From Paracentrotus lividus (taxonomy: Eukaryota; Echinodermata; Echinoidea; Camarodonta; Echinidae), in assembly GCA_940671915.1 (NCBI GenBank), contig CALNVZ010003433.1:14700949-14764948 (forward strand): a stretch of DNA of 64,000 nucleotides, written 5' to 3'. The position numbers and the translations under genes were made by a program. The notes under the pieces are model-generated. The model did not search any database and had not been told where the DNA came from. It saw only the letters and a program-made list of their open reading frames with translations. Below, piece by piece: positions 12,650-24,359 of the stretch (position 1 is the stretch's first letter; the number at the start of each line of letters is the position of its first letter).

Positions 12650-15235
12650 ACAGGTTATTTATCTAAATTGCATAAAAATCCAACCTCCCATCTAATGTGC
12701 TCAATCGATGATTTCAATCCGATGTTTTCATTAGCATAATAAAAACTTAAAGATAATCAACAACAAAGACATTTGGCTATATAAAAAATGCCCTATCTCA
12801 CTAGCCATGTAAGACTTGGGTCTCTGTGTCGTGGGAATCCAAGTTTAAGATCTGTGGAAAGACAAATGTTGCCAGAGGTAGGGCAGTAATCGTGTACTAT
12901 TTCTGGATGATTAGAGAGACGTGACATCTCAGATCTCCCGGAGATCAAATAAGATTACTAGAGAGTTCGCTAAACTTTTAAGTTAAGTTGGTTACCCTTT
13001 TTCTTTATAGGTCGCGGACGAACTTTCTATGGTTGGTGTCCGAATTCAACTCCGGGAACGTCATCTCAGTTATGGACAGTGGCTTGAACCAGTCGATTTG
13101 ACACTTAGGTATATTATAATACCAAATGTACCACTCTCGCAGAGATAACTGAAACAAATCATTTTGGAGTTTATTGAAAAGGTAGAGATACTTTAATGAC
13201 ATGCATTAATTCACAGAAGTACTTCATTGGACGATAGAGTTCGTGAGGATGTTAACACGTCAAAAATATTATTTCTTTTCTTATTTTTCCCATTTCTTCT
13301 ACAAGTTCCACAGTAAATCCACATAAAATAACTGGCATGGCTGCATGGCATAAGTCTCAGTAAAAACATCAGTTACTACAGGAACAGACACGAGGCCGCA
13401 CATAATAACTATCTAATTTCTTCAGATTTTTTTCGCGTGTATGATGTTAGTCGATCATTCATAATTGATAAGAAGATCACGATCTGTCATTCCAATCACG
13501 AGCATGCAACGTATAAATGATAAACATACTCGAATCAGTGAGATTTGATAGCTTGCTCTATAGACCTAACTCGACACTTAAATATACTATCGTAGATTTC
13601 TTTCTCATTCAAATAATACATCTTATAGAAGTTGTAAAGGGACTCTATTTCATTTAATAAACTCGACGTTGAATATGCTTTCGTAGTTTTCTTTTCATTC
13701 AAATAAACGCATCTATAATGTGTAACGGACTTCATTCATTCCTAAATGCGTGTTTATAACTTCTAATGAAAGATTTTATAATGATGCTTATGAATCCGTG
13801 AGCTTTAACGAAGTGCGCATATTATTGTTTACGCTTTGTATCTAATGAAAACGCTGTTAAAATATTTTATTGTTTGTAATTCGATTTCATTATGTGATTG
13901 AAACATATCAAACAGTCGTAGAATGAGTTGATTCCTTTATACGTCTTTTACTGTTAGTAAGTTATCATCATTATATTCAGATTGAATATGCGGCAATCAT
14001 AATACGTAGCGTAATATGAATTTATTTGTAAATCTTACGTCTATCCATAATATTTTATACTTATTAGGTCGTTGCATTTTAAAACTAATAATACATGTCT
14101 TAGTATCTTGCATTTTCATGGATTTAAAGAAATCGTACTAAACACAACACAGAAAGTAAGTTACCCCCTAATTCAGATTATAATTAATTTTATTGAACCA
14201 GTGGAATTGGAAAAAATTCTCATTATATGTCCGTGGTAGGTTAATTTTCAGAGCTACCATTAAATGAGGCGAATTCTTTAGGTAAGAATCAAACATGTTC
14301 ATGCTTCAGTGGAGGCAACGGTTGAAGAAACAAAATTATTTTTTTAAATTCACAAGCAGATTATCTACAAAGCTTTCTCAAATGATTTCGGCACGAATAT
14401 TCAAATTATTCTAATATAACACTTGTCAATTTTTTTTTTATTTTAAATGCCACATGTGCGCCCCTAATCATGCCAAGTTAATTTCGGTAGAATCCACGGT
14501 GAGTTAAGCATGAAGTACTTCTGTGGAATTAATGCATGTCATTAAAGTTACTACCTATTTCAATAAACTCCAAAAATGATTTGTTTCAGTTATCTCTGCA
14601 GAAAGTGGTACATTTGGTATTATATATACCTATTAGCAAATCGTGGTTCCGCCACTGTCCATAACTGGGAAAGACGTCGCCGGAGTTGATCGGACACACA
14701 ATAGAAAGTCGCTGCGACTTATAAAGAAAAGGTGATAACCAATTAACTCAAAAGTTTTAGCGACTTCTCTAGTAGTCTTATTTGTCTCCAGGAGAGCGTT
14801 TCATGAAAGGACTTATCGGACGTTTTAACCGACAAACTGTTATAAGCTACTGAAATGCTTGCATCTGATTGGCTGAGAGCAAATTTGTCAGATAAAATGT
14901 CCGACAAGTCCTTTGATGAAACGCTCCCCGGGAAATCTCTGAGATGTCGCGTATCTCTAGTCAATCAAGTGGTAGATAAGATTACTCGCGTCCAAATCCT
15001 AGCGATTTGTCTTCCCCAAAGATAACGTTTGAATTTCTCACCTACAGAGACTCAAGTCGCAAGCTCGTCTGGAATCAATTACATGGCCAGTGAGATAGGG
15101 CATTTTTTTTATATCGCCAAATGTCTTTTTTTGTTTGGATAGCATCTTTAAATTTTTATTATGCTTTGAAACATCGTGAAACCATCGATTATACATTATT
15201 TTAAGGGGATTTCATGAAAATCAGATAAATATAGT
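12650..15235. repeat. Foldback element filling the palindrome centre (2.6 kb)
   Basis: The two halves are inverted copies centred near 13.9 kb. Matches include 12700-12800 with 15095-15200, 13010-13100 with 14630-14720, and 13130-13230 with 14500-14600. There is no convincing protein. It lies within the gap between the ends of the outer arms (12566 and 16125), so it probably inserted there or formed later. A small MITE at 14792-14928 interrupts only the right half. Confidence 0.75.
14792..14928. mobile_element. MITE with GAGCGTTTCATGAAAGGACT-type ends
   Basis: The left end has GAGCGTTTCATGAAAGGACT and the right end is its near-exact inverse (with GGACTTGTCGGAC further in), about 137 bp in all. 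The equivalent site in the left half of the foldback (around 12925-12945, CTCCCGGAG) lacks it. The comparison therefore gives an empty site and shows that the insertion is younger than the foldback. Confidence 0.75.
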
Positions 15236-15274
15236 TTAATATCTATATCATATAATATATACATACATGACATA

Positions 15275-16122
15275 TACCGTGTGAGTAAAAAAAAACTTTA
15301 CACCTAGAAAAATGTCAATAAAACGAAAACCAATTTATAAACCCCAAATTATTTTACATATTCCGAAAGAGAAACTCCTCCCGCATCTTCTGGTACCATT
15401 TTTGTGTGGTATGTCTTTACGCTTGGATGAACACGACGCATTGTTTGCAAACATGTCAATTTCGAATTGTGCCAGAATGGGAGTGAAATCAAAACAACAA
15501 AAAGCTAGAGAAAGACAACTTCATCCTGATTAAAATAGCATAACTTTTTAACGAAAATGTCTTCCGCTTAATAGCTTGACAGGGGTGTTGTTACACATAT
15601 TGACTACATTTTGTATGAAAATTAGACCGACTCGTGAAGTAATGCACGAATGAGTACACATTAAAGAGCAAATTGCCACTGACAGACCTAAAAAGGCCTC
15701 CTAATACTTTTGAAAAGTGATTACTTTGTCTTTGACGTGTGCTCACTCATGCCTGACTCTACAGATCTATCTCATTGTCATACAAAATGTAGTCAATGTG
15801 TGTACCAACATTCCTGCCAAGTTATTAAGCGGAAGACCTTTTCGTTAAAAAGTTATGCTATTTTAATCAGGATGAAGTTGCTTTTTTCTAGCTTTTCGTT
15901 GTTTTGATTTTACTCCCATTCTGGCACGATTTGAAATTGACATGTTCGCAAACAATGCGTCGTATTCATCCAAGCGTAAAGACATACCAAACAAAAATGG
16001 TACCAGAAGATGCGGGAGGAGTTACTCTTTTAGAATATGTAAAATAATTTGGGGTTTATAAATTGGTTTTCTTTTTATTGACATATTTCTAGGTGTAAAG
16101 TTTTTTTTGACTCACTCGGTAT
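15275..16122. repeat. Near-loopless foldback element (0.85 kb)
   Basis: An inverted repeat centred at about 15698. The ends are CCGTGTGAGTAAAAAAAAAC and its inverse, next to CTTTACACCTAGAAA, with TATA or TA flanks. The halves 15310-15615 and 15781-16090 match closely, and similarity continues to the centre with more divergence. End structure and TA flanks resemble Tc1/mariner-type MITEs. The open frames in it (for example 15312-15533) appear in both halves and look incidental. Confidence 0.75.
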
Positions 16123-16189
16123 AATAACATTTATTCTTATTAATACTATTGTTTCTTAACGCACTGGTGGTCGTGCTAATTTAGTTTAT

Positions 16190-16515
16190 ATTGAATTGAA
16201 TTGAATTGAACTTTATTCACCACTTTCATAAAAAACATTCATAAAAACATTTCAAATCAAGAAATATAAAATATTTCATACAAAGTATAATATTACATAT
16301 ACGTGAGAACATTTATAAGAATAGTGGAAGGATCATCGAGAAGTCAGATAGAACTTATAAATTGATGATCCTGAAATTACATAATTCAAAACAAAACAAG
16401 ACGATAAACTAAATACAACTGGGGGAATCTAGTACAAAGTATAACATAAGTATAATTGATATATATTATATATCATTCTTACACATTCTGCATTAAGTGG
16501 ATTTTTAGATGTCTT
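16190..16515 (-). mobile_element. LINE-like 3' tail, right-arm-specific
   Basis: Read on the minus strand, the block ends with AATAAAGTTCAATTCAATTC, a short-period tail typical of CR1/L2-like LINE 3' ends. The left arm is continuous across the corresponding point (about 12500), so this is an insertion after the duplication. Confidence 0.55.
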
Positions 16516-16945
16516 TTAAAAGTCTTTTAAAAATATACAAATTACTCAAGAAAATAACAAAATAATCTAAACATATTGCTTCATATGTTATCGTGAACAC
16601 TTTCATTCCAAAAGGGTAAAAATATAAATGTGATGAAAATTGAGTTATTGATATAGAGATAGATGCAAGTATTTATTTATATATAACTTTTCTTTTATAA
16701 GTATTGAACTACATTTTTCTATCAGGCAAATTGTAACAAAATGCAGTTTTTATATATTTTACATGGAAGCTTGCAAAATATGTGATTCTTTTGTGTTAGA
16801 TTCTAAAAGATTTCCGTATACATTATGTACGAATGTGTTTATGTAAATCCGGAATATTGTTATTATCACTGACGGTTATTTTGCGTTCTTTCTTCTTTTT
16901 TTTTCTTCTTTTTTATCGTATTCATCCTTTTTTTCATGTTTGTAG

Positions 16946-17111
16946 ACCAGATGAGACCAATCCTCCGTTGAATGATTGTTGAAATCAAAGAACAAGACTA
17001 GTTGAGAGCTACGTTGGGATCACTTGACTATTTTATCGCCTGTACAGAGCGAGTTAATAAAAAGTCCCATTTCATTTTGAAGTTGTCTTGTTGTGAAAGC
17101 ATGAAGATTGA
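16946..17111 (+). pseudogene. Mirror copy of the candidate terminal exon, broken
   Basis: This is an inverted copy of 11928-12097. The TGTTTGTAG acceptor is retained, but single-base losses and gains give a TGA within about ten codons, and the middle (the EDSGELTLG region) is truncated. It is in the right arm of the inverted duplication. It is the plus-strand counterpart that the decayed left-arm lectin copy would have spliced to. Confidence 0.5.
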
Positions 17112-17198
17112 AGCTTAAAGTACGGGTTTCATGAATGTCTTGGAGAGTAATCTCACAACCGCATATTTGTACCCGTTGTCATGCAAGACTTAAAAAAT

Positions 17199-17397
17199 CT
17201 TCAGAAGACGGTAAAATATCACCGTAAGGAAAAACAAAAATGTTGCGGGTATTTCACGTGTGTGATGATATGCATGTGTGTGGGGAGGATAGGTGTGTGG
17301 GTGTGTGTGGTTGGTGAAGGTGTGTGTGTGTGTGTTGTGTGTGTGTGTGTCTTCATCCATCTATTTGGCGCAGGTGAGATTTTACCGTCTTCTGAAG
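17199..17397. mobile_element. Short inverted-terminal-repeat element with GT-rich core, right arm copy
   Basis: The termini are CTTCAGAAGACGGTAAAAT and its inverse, 199 bp apart. The interior holds a (GT)n tract at about 17270-17350. It matches 11752-11844 in the left arm. Confidence 0.65.
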
Positions 17398-17599
17398 TTT
17401 GTCTATTACTCATAATGCGTGCAAAGATCTAAATGAAAAGGGTACTAACAAATGCTTGGAGAATGACTCTACAAAGACAAATGTCCATGTTTAAAAACAG
17501 ACAACTTCAAATTTAGTGTAATTTTTTTATTATTATTTACTCACTTTGTATATCGTAAAATGAGTCACTGCAAAAACAAAATTGCGAAGGGCAAGATTT

Positions 17600-18060
17600 C
17601 TTAAAGATAATAATGACAATGATAAACTGGTTCTTATAATCTAACAAAACTGTTCTATGCGCTTTCCCATACAGCTCTCCAATATTACACAACAACGGAA
17701 AGAGATAAGTCTTCAGTTGACTTTTAAACGATGTACTAGACCGTAGATGGGCTGGCAAACTATTCCACAGTTTGGGACCACAAAAATCAAAGCTAGCTTC
17801 CCATCGTTTTGAAACAAATCTTGAAATGTGTAAGATTGAAGTATCTTCACTAGTACGAAGTTTTTAAGGTGACCGGTGTGGTGATTTCAGTAAACTATAG
17901 TGGTATTCGGGTGCCAATTTATGTATACACTTATAAACAATCCATACAACCTTGTAAGAAATTCTTTTGTCAACATGCAACCAGTGTAACTGCCTCAACA
18001 AAGGAGGAGCCCTATTATTCCGTGCTTTCAAGACAATTTCTCGCGGCAATAATATTTTGT
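17600..18060 (-). mobile_element. LINE 3' fragment (reverse transcriptase C-terminus), right arm
   Basis: The mirror copy of 11085-11535. Frames read REIVLKARNNRAPPLLRQLH and, after a shift, MPAHLRSSTSFKSQLKTYLF, the classic end of a CR1/L2-like reverse transcriptase. It is frame-broken and cannot be active. Confidence 0.8.
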
Positions 18061-18229
18061 GTTTTTATCAATTTGTAGAATTCGTTCCGAAATCTCCAGT
18101 TTTATAAGAGTTTTAGAATTTTTAAAAGTTTGTTTAACATGTTTAATGGATTTTGTACAAGCTTCTGTGGAAAAGTGAAATTAAAACTGCATTTTGTTAA
18201 AACAAGGTAGGTGGAGGTAACTGACTTAC

Positions 18230-18529
18230 TGGATGGAATACAGGTCCATGAGACAGTCAAGTAAGCCTGATCTGCAGAGCAAGAATGACCGTAGAAAGCT
18301 GATAACGCATGTGGACTACATCCATAGTCACCAGTAGACAGGTCTCCACTGCAAGATATTGCGATCAGGAACGCCCTAACATCTGCGGAACAATTGATAG
18401 CCGTATTGACGGTGCCGCTTGCACATGTAATGCTGTTAGATCGGCCGTAGGTAGCGCTGCAGATGTGAACATTTTCTCCAGCTGGACAATTAAGATTCTG
18501 CGCTGTGTTATCACACACAATGGCAGTTG
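18230..18529 (-). CDS. SUEL-type lectin domain exon (lectin 2), intact
   Basis: This 300 bp exon is two bases, exactly 99 codons and one base. It encodes one complete SUEL/Gal_lectin domain, a rhamnose- or galactose-binding fold typical of sea-urchin egg lectin and fish-egg lectins. It starts TAIVCDNTAQNLNCPAGENV. The signature HICSATYGRS follows, then ITCASG and INCSAD, and it ends YLTVSWTCIPS. The spacing of the cysteines and the Y-G-R core match the family; the common D-P-C is replaced by H-S-C. The acceptor is CTCCAAG after a pyrimidine tract and the donor is consensus GTAAGT. The reading frame also stays open upstream to an ATG at 18659, which would give a hydrophobic leader. I prefer the spliced start because the phase fits the linker exon and the mirror copy keeps the acceptor. 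The plus-strand mirror copy (10628-10914) is frame-broken. Confidence 0.85.
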
Positions 18530-19348
18530 CTTGGAGAGTTAGAAAACATAGAAAACAAATTAGAGAGGTGAGCCCTGTAACGACCGGTAACGGCACAGCG
18601 ACGCATAATATCACACTGACGCAATATTTACGTATGGGACCATCCTGTGACGTCACCATCCGAAAGACGTGACTGGGATTGGAACCTTGGTCCGATCTGC
18701 ATCAGTTTGCGGGCTGATTTTCTTTTTTCTCAAAGTAAATAATTCAAATCATTTCAGTATTTTCTCTAAGAAAAGCCCACGAACTGAAAAGAAATGGGAC
18801 CGAGGTTCGTATCCCAGTCACGACTCTCGGATAATGACGTCAAATGTCCCAGACGTATAAATAAAATGCGTTTTTGTGACCAAATTTTGATATTATGCGT
18901 CGTGCGACTTTACCGGTCGTTATGCAAGGATGGTTCTAGGTTAAGCAGAACATTAGGTATGGTATATTTTTAAAAACTTATTCATGCATCTTTAGCAATC
19001 TATGAAATATTCACTCGGGCGGTCAACCATACACGTATGGTCGTTTCAGATTCTTAGAGATACCCCCTATTACAGGCCTTTGGAGGAGAGCCACCAGAAT
19101 TACCCCATTTTCACACATTTTTAGACCATATTCAGGACCCTATTTCAGGATTGAAAACTACCCCTAACTCTATATAGGTCTGGGGGGAAATCCTAAAGGA
19201 CCCCTATTTCAATGATTTTTTCCGGGATTTTCCCCCTACCTCAGCCCCTAAAATATACCCCTCTTCCCGAGAAATCGGGAACGAGCATACGTGTATCGTT
19301 GACCACCTCAGGGGGCATTATACAGAAGGGCGATCATGTGCTTTGTTT

Positions 19349-19371
19349 TTTTTTTTTTTTTTTTTTTTTTT
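19349..19371. repeat. T homopolymer
   Basis: A run of about 23 T, the mirror of the A-run near 9733 in the left arm. Confidence 0.85.
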
Positions 19372-19779
19372 GGGGTCTCTCTTTTATTAATTTTGTTGAT
19401 AGCTAGTTGGGTGTGTGTAGGGCGTAGTAGTGTGTGAATACGCGCGTGTGCGTGAATCACACAGCAGTAACATCAGCATTCTTTCATTCCTTAATCTGTA
19501 CGACTTGCATTTGCAATCAAAATTTGGTCTTTTACTGCATACCACTCTGTGTTTCTGACACAAAAGTTTTGGACCTGACCAAAAAAAATAATTTTCGAAC
19601 GCTTTAGGCATAAACAAGATGAAATTAGGCAAGCTGATGTTACTCCAATGTGCTCCACGCACACATACCCACACACACACACAAACATACCCACATACAC
19701 ACACATACATATCATTCATCATTATCTGTGTTTTCAGCTGAAATTTTCATTGCTTACCACCACCAACACCACTACTATA

Positions 19780-19818
19780 CTACTACTACTACTAATAATA
19801 ATAATAATAATAATAATG

Positions 19819-19884
<66 letters not shown>

Positions 19885-19889
19885 TATCG

Positions 19890-19956
<67 letters not shown>
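19780..19956. repeat. TAA microsatellite
   Basis: About 165 bp of (TAA)n with a few ATG and TCG interruptions. The Asn, Ile and Tyr homopolymer frames through it on both strands are artefacts. Confidence 0.95.
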
Positions 19957-19959
<3 letters not shown>

Positions 19960-20073
19960 CAGTTTCAAAAAAACAAAAATTACAAAATTCAGTCTCTAAC
20001 CACACTGACATTAATGTCCTTTTTATTCTTTTTGCATTCTTTGTTAATCATTTCCTCTGAAAGTTCAACATAC

Positions 20074-20196
20074 ATGAGCAGGAAGGTGGTGTTGTCGTTG
20101 TTTCTGGTGTCGTTTCCGCTGGTGTTGATGCTACTGGTGTTGTTGCTACTGGTGTTGTATCTACTATCGCGGTTGTCGGGGCCTGGGTTGGTGGGA
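20074..20196 (-). CDS. Thr/Pro-rich linker exon (linker 2) before SUEL lectin 2
   Basis: This 123 bp exon is two bases, 40 codons and one base. It reads PPTQAPTTAIVDTTPV, then ATTPVASTPAETTPE, then TTTTPPSCSC. The composition is mucin-like and similar to the MMP hinge exon (TPEVTTPEM), which suggests a glycosylated spacer. The acceptor is GTCAATAG after a pyrimidine-rich stretch and the donor is GTATGT. Its one-base end plus the two-base start of 18230-18529 gives a clean Ser codon, so the two exons join in frame. A degraded inverted copy is on the plus strand at 8344-8452. It could be the middle of the MMP-lectin gene or the 5' part of a separate lectin gene whose start I cannot see. Confidence 0.6.
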
Positions 20197-20239
20197 CTAT
20201 TGACCACAAAGAAAATCAAAATGTGTATATTGTAAAGGA

Positions 20240-21530
20240 GATCATAATAAATCGCTATAGAACCGGGTTGTACAATAACCATGATAAGGTTTTGGGACTG
20301 ACATCAACTGACTGGAATTTCAATTGCTGTCAACAGTAACTCTGTACATTAAAGATTATGAATTCAAACTGGTTACAAAAGATAAATCGAATCGATTCTG
20401 ATATGAATACTGTGATGATAAGCAGAATATTCATATTTCAGAAATTCATCGCTGTGATGGATGAAATTGCTCATCATCCTCGAATCCTTGGGATCTCGAA
20501 TCGACTTGTTTTGTTTTTTTAGAATATTGTAACGAAATTGGGCTTGGATCTATTATATTAGCGTATTCTGGTCATAGAAATACATCTAGTACTTCTGTTG
20601 TGTAGTAATCGTTTATAGTGGAATCGATAGTAAGACGTCATTGGATTTGACAACGTTTTGATTACGTTTGACTTGTGGGTGTTGCTTTGGCTATTAATTA
20701 AGGTTATGTTATGATTAATGATGACAGGACAATTGATATGATAGGTCATTTGTATTATTTGAAGTAGGATTTGGGAAATTATTTTATCTTAACTACTATT
20801 AATATTTACAGTAAGGCACACTGATATTAGGAATCGTTTCTAAATCGTTAGGCTGACGGAGGCTCGGGGTGTTCATAAAGGCAGGAGTCTTTCTGCCTTA
20901 TATTCAGTCCTTGAGATAGAGAGTAGGGTGTTTTCGCTGGACTACGGAGGAGCTTATCTAGAACGTTAGCATAAAAAGGGCACTGTTTTTCAAATGCCTG
21001 CATACCATCGTATTCTATCTTCTTCAATAACTTTTCATAAAAGTTTCCACTGGTAACCGCACATGTTCCCTTTGGCTTGTGAGACATTGTAACGTCTATT
21101 GTTGCAAGACAGATTCAATTAGTACACAGGGCTTTGATATACAGTGCGGCACAGAAAAACAAAATTATTTTTGAAAACATCTGTCTTATTGAAATGTTAG
21201 AGTTTTGTTACTTTGATGTTTATTTCATAATAAAGAGTCACTCTATATTCAATTATCCCAAACGAAAAAAAGTGTGTTGCAACGGATGACTGAGCACTTA
21301 GGTTTCATAAAAGTCGTAAATATTATATATTAGTATATACCAAGTTTGAGCAATCAATTAGTCTTTTTTAATATTTTGTCCCTTATGAATATACCTTGGA
21401 GGACTGACCAAAACAATGAATAAATGCTCAGAAGCCAGGGTTGCTTGTGACAAAACTTGAAAGAAAGTGTGTTTCACCAAAGTTATCAAAAATTCAAGTG
21501 CTCAGTCATCCATGATTGAACAGGTACAAG
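20240..21530. other. No supported gene; one small minus-strand open frame
   Basis: An 80-codon minus-strand frame at 20848-21087 starts MSHKPKGTCAVTSGNFYEKL and has a balanced composition (EKQCPFYANVLDKLL, then SLSQGLNI). It could be a small exon or gene, but no splice or domain support was found. The rest is AT-rich without recognised features. Confidence 0.3.
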
Positions 21531-21535
21531 TTTGG

Positions 21536-21835
21536 TATTACTGTGGTATCTCACTCCGTCGCTGCGACGGATAAAAAGTATTATAGACGTCTCCGATACT
21601 TTATGCCGTCGCGGAAACGTCTCGGAGATGTCTCCGCGACAATTTTCATAAACTGTCTTAAAGTACTTTCCGCGACTCATGAAACGTTGCAGGGACTAAG
21701 GAGATGTCTCAGCAACAGTTTTCATAACCGTCTCCAAGTAGTTTCAAAACCGTCTCCAAGTAGGCCCAAATCCGTCTCAAAGTAGTTTCAAAGAAGTTTC
21801 AAAGTAGTTACCGCGAAGTGAGATTATTCTTCGTC
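21536..21835. mobile_element. GACGTCTC-rich repeat element, copy 1
   Basis: Starts near TGGTATCTCACTCCGTCGC and ends near TTACCGCGAAGTGAGATTAT. The interior repeats short units such as GTCTCCAAGTAGTTTCA and GGAGACGTCTCCG-like palindromes. Members of the same family are at 22274-22456, 31150-31345, 33545-33735 and 48334-48389. Confidence 0.65.
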
Positions 21836-22273
21836 ATGATGATAATTAAATAAATAAATACATATTCCTAATCATTAAACACATAAGACATGCAATCTTA
21901 ATGTGTGGATATCAAAGTTGTGTTTACTCTTTCTTGGACGCACTGTATAAGAGACAAGACGTAGTATGCGGAATTCAATCAAAGGCACAAACCCCTCTTT
22001 TGTCATCTTGCATAAAGGATGTCATACCGGGGAAACATAGTTCCTTTTTTGTTCATACCGAGGTTTTATTGTGTGAAATGCGTCAATGCGCATTACAACC
22101 TTAAGCATTGCTGATATGAAAAGAACGTAAAATAACCTACCGCCCAGCCTTTATGATTATTCAAATGAAAATATGTTTATTTATGTTTTAACAAAGGGAG
22201 AAATGCCTGTCGGCCCCTAAACCTCGCCTGTATACATTCCTATTAAAAGCGTTAGCTGGTTGGCTGATAACTG

Positions 22274-22456
22274 AGGGTGATATCTCACTTCGCGGAGACG
22301 TCTCCGAGACGTCTCTGCGACAATTTATGGAAAAAAAATCCGTCTCCGAAGTTCAGGAGACTTCTCCGAGACGTCTCTAATACTATCTATCCGTCGCGGA
22401 TATGAAATTTCTATTTTGTCGCGGAGACGTCTCCGCGAAGTGAGATAGCACCCTTA
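22274..22456. mobile_element. GACGTCTC-rich repeat element, copy 2
   Basis: Terminal inverted repeats: GAGGGTGATATCTCACTTCG at the left, and CGAAGTGAGATAGCACCC at the right. The core is a chain of GGAGACGTCTCCG-like palindromes. It is a non-coding MITE-like unit of about 180 bp. Confidence 0.7.
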
Positions 22457-22869
22457 CCCTACGTTCTCGGCTGAGTGCGTTCTACATTTGAGGAGAATAT
22501 ACCATTCTAACATTCTAGAATAGGTCCTCCGTCTTCCAGCGAAAACATGCTAGTGTGAAATTAAGAGTCTCATATTGTCTACTTGCTGCGACTGGTGACA
22601 GAGACAGGAATTACAATTAAAGATTTGGGTTAACTTTATATTGGAATATTTAGTAGCTGTGTTCTTTCGTGTCTACAGAATCGATCCTACAGTGTACATA
22701 TGGGTATGCGTATTCAAGAGTGACTTGGTAATGCGTACACTGCGTACTGAGAGCACGTACGTTCCTCGCCTATTGGTTGTGTGTTCTCTTGGCGTGGGAC
22801 GACATGTTAGTTTGAGGTGCGCGCGCACGCTAGTTTTCGTGTGCAACGCGAGCGGTCGGTAATTTGTTG

Positions 22870-23905
22870 TAATGTTTTTCTCAAGCAGTTGAAACGAGTG
22901 GACAGCAAAATTTTTTAAAAAAATCACCGAAATACACCAAAAGCGGCAAAATGGTGGATATGCATCTTGAATTTGGAGATTGGTGTATCAAATAAACCAA
23001 TTTAACTAACAATTGGAAATTATTTCGCTCAGTTATTTATGCATTTTGGAAGCCTGATCAAAATAACAAATTTTTGGTTTATAAAATCATAGTTTTTCAA
23101 TATCTCTTTATTTTTTGGTATTTTGAAAAAAAAAATGAAAATGTTAATTAGAAGTTACCTCAACCGATACAGTTGTTCGCTTAAGAAGGATAGTTTATTT
23201 GACTTGGAGACACATCCTGGAATATCACATGTGAAACCCACGTGAAATATTACCAAATATTGGAATGGGACTGGAAAACTTGGCCGATAGTCGCGGCGAT
23301 ATAGCCTCTCAACGCACGCTGACATTTATTTTCTGCGACTTTCAATACAAAATTAATTAATTTTCCCGGTTTACTGCAGCATTAATCCAACGAAACATAG
23401 ACATAGGCCTACATTGTTTTTCCACTCTCCAAATTTTAATTTCGATGATTGATATCAACATCAAAATCATAAATAAACGATTGACATAATGATGAAAATG
23501 TACTTGTTCCGAATCTGTGGTTTTATTTGTAAAAAAGAAAAGATTTTACCTGATTTCAAAGGCGCGTCCCTAAGTAAAAAAAAAAAAAAAAACCCTCCTT
23601 AGGGAACAACGGTATCGGTTCAGGTAACTTCTATTTAACATTTCCTATTTTTTTCAAAATATCATAAAGGTAAGAGATATTGTAGAAGTATGATTTTATA
23701 AAAGCACATATAATTTCTATATTTGGTTTAATAAAAAAATAAATTCGTCATTTCGAGCACTCTAAAAGTGACCATAGAAACGCCAAATGTGTGTTTAATT
23801 GGTATATTTCAAACACCAATGTCCCAAAGTACAAGTGTGATATATTTCACAACGTTGTCGCTTTTGCGTTATTTCGTTGGATTTTTTTTACAATTTTGTT
23901 GTCTG
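22870..23905. repeat. Foldback element (about 1 kb)
   Basis: 22870-23190 matches 23595-23905 in reverse complement. Examples are GCAGTTGAAACGAGTGGACA with the inverse near 23895, and ACCTCAACCGATAC with the inverse near 23610. The loop is about 400 bp. Open frames on either strand are incidental. Confidence 0.75.
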
Positions 23906-24359
23906 TTGTCATTTCGTTGCATGAAAAAAAAAACACGAACCATAAAAAACGAACTTTCGTTGCACAAACAAATGACAATAGACGCGATGGTCACAACACA
24001 TGATGCATCATCTATCTACGACTTCTATTGTTATGGCGTGGAGAGTTGAACGTTTCATTTAAGACGTGATGTGACCATGGGCGTCAATCCTGGGGGTGAC
24101 GGGGAACGCCCCCCCCCCCACGAATTTTCAAGAGATTAAATGTTCCCCACGATTTCGAAGTAAAATTATATTTATTTTTTTCTTCTTCTTCTTTTCTTTC
24201 TTTCTTTCTTTCTTTCTCTCTTTCATTTTGTATTTTCCCATTCAAAATTTATGTTGGATCATTCAACTTTTCATTCATTCATTATTTAATGAGATAATCT
24301 TCCTTATAAACATAGCATAAAAAACGTTTTAAAAATGCTTTGTTTTCAGGGTTGACATA

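Larger units (their letters stand above)
16125..20200 (-). repeat. Right arm of the large inverted duplication
   Basis: This is the reverse-complement counterpart of 8340-12566. It carries the intact linker 2 and lectin 2 exons on the minus strand and the broken terminal exon copy on the plus strand. A LINE-tail-like insertion (about 16190-16515) is present in this arm only. Confidence 0.85.

Noticed and set aside
15312-15533. Small plus-strand protein starting MSIKRKPIYKP
   Set aside because: It is inside a foldback whose other half carries the same sequence in reverse; no domain or expression signal.
19648-20235. 195-codon plus-strand open frame
   Set aside because: Mostly translation of the CA and TAA microsatellites; the real coding signal in 20074-20196 is on the minus strand.
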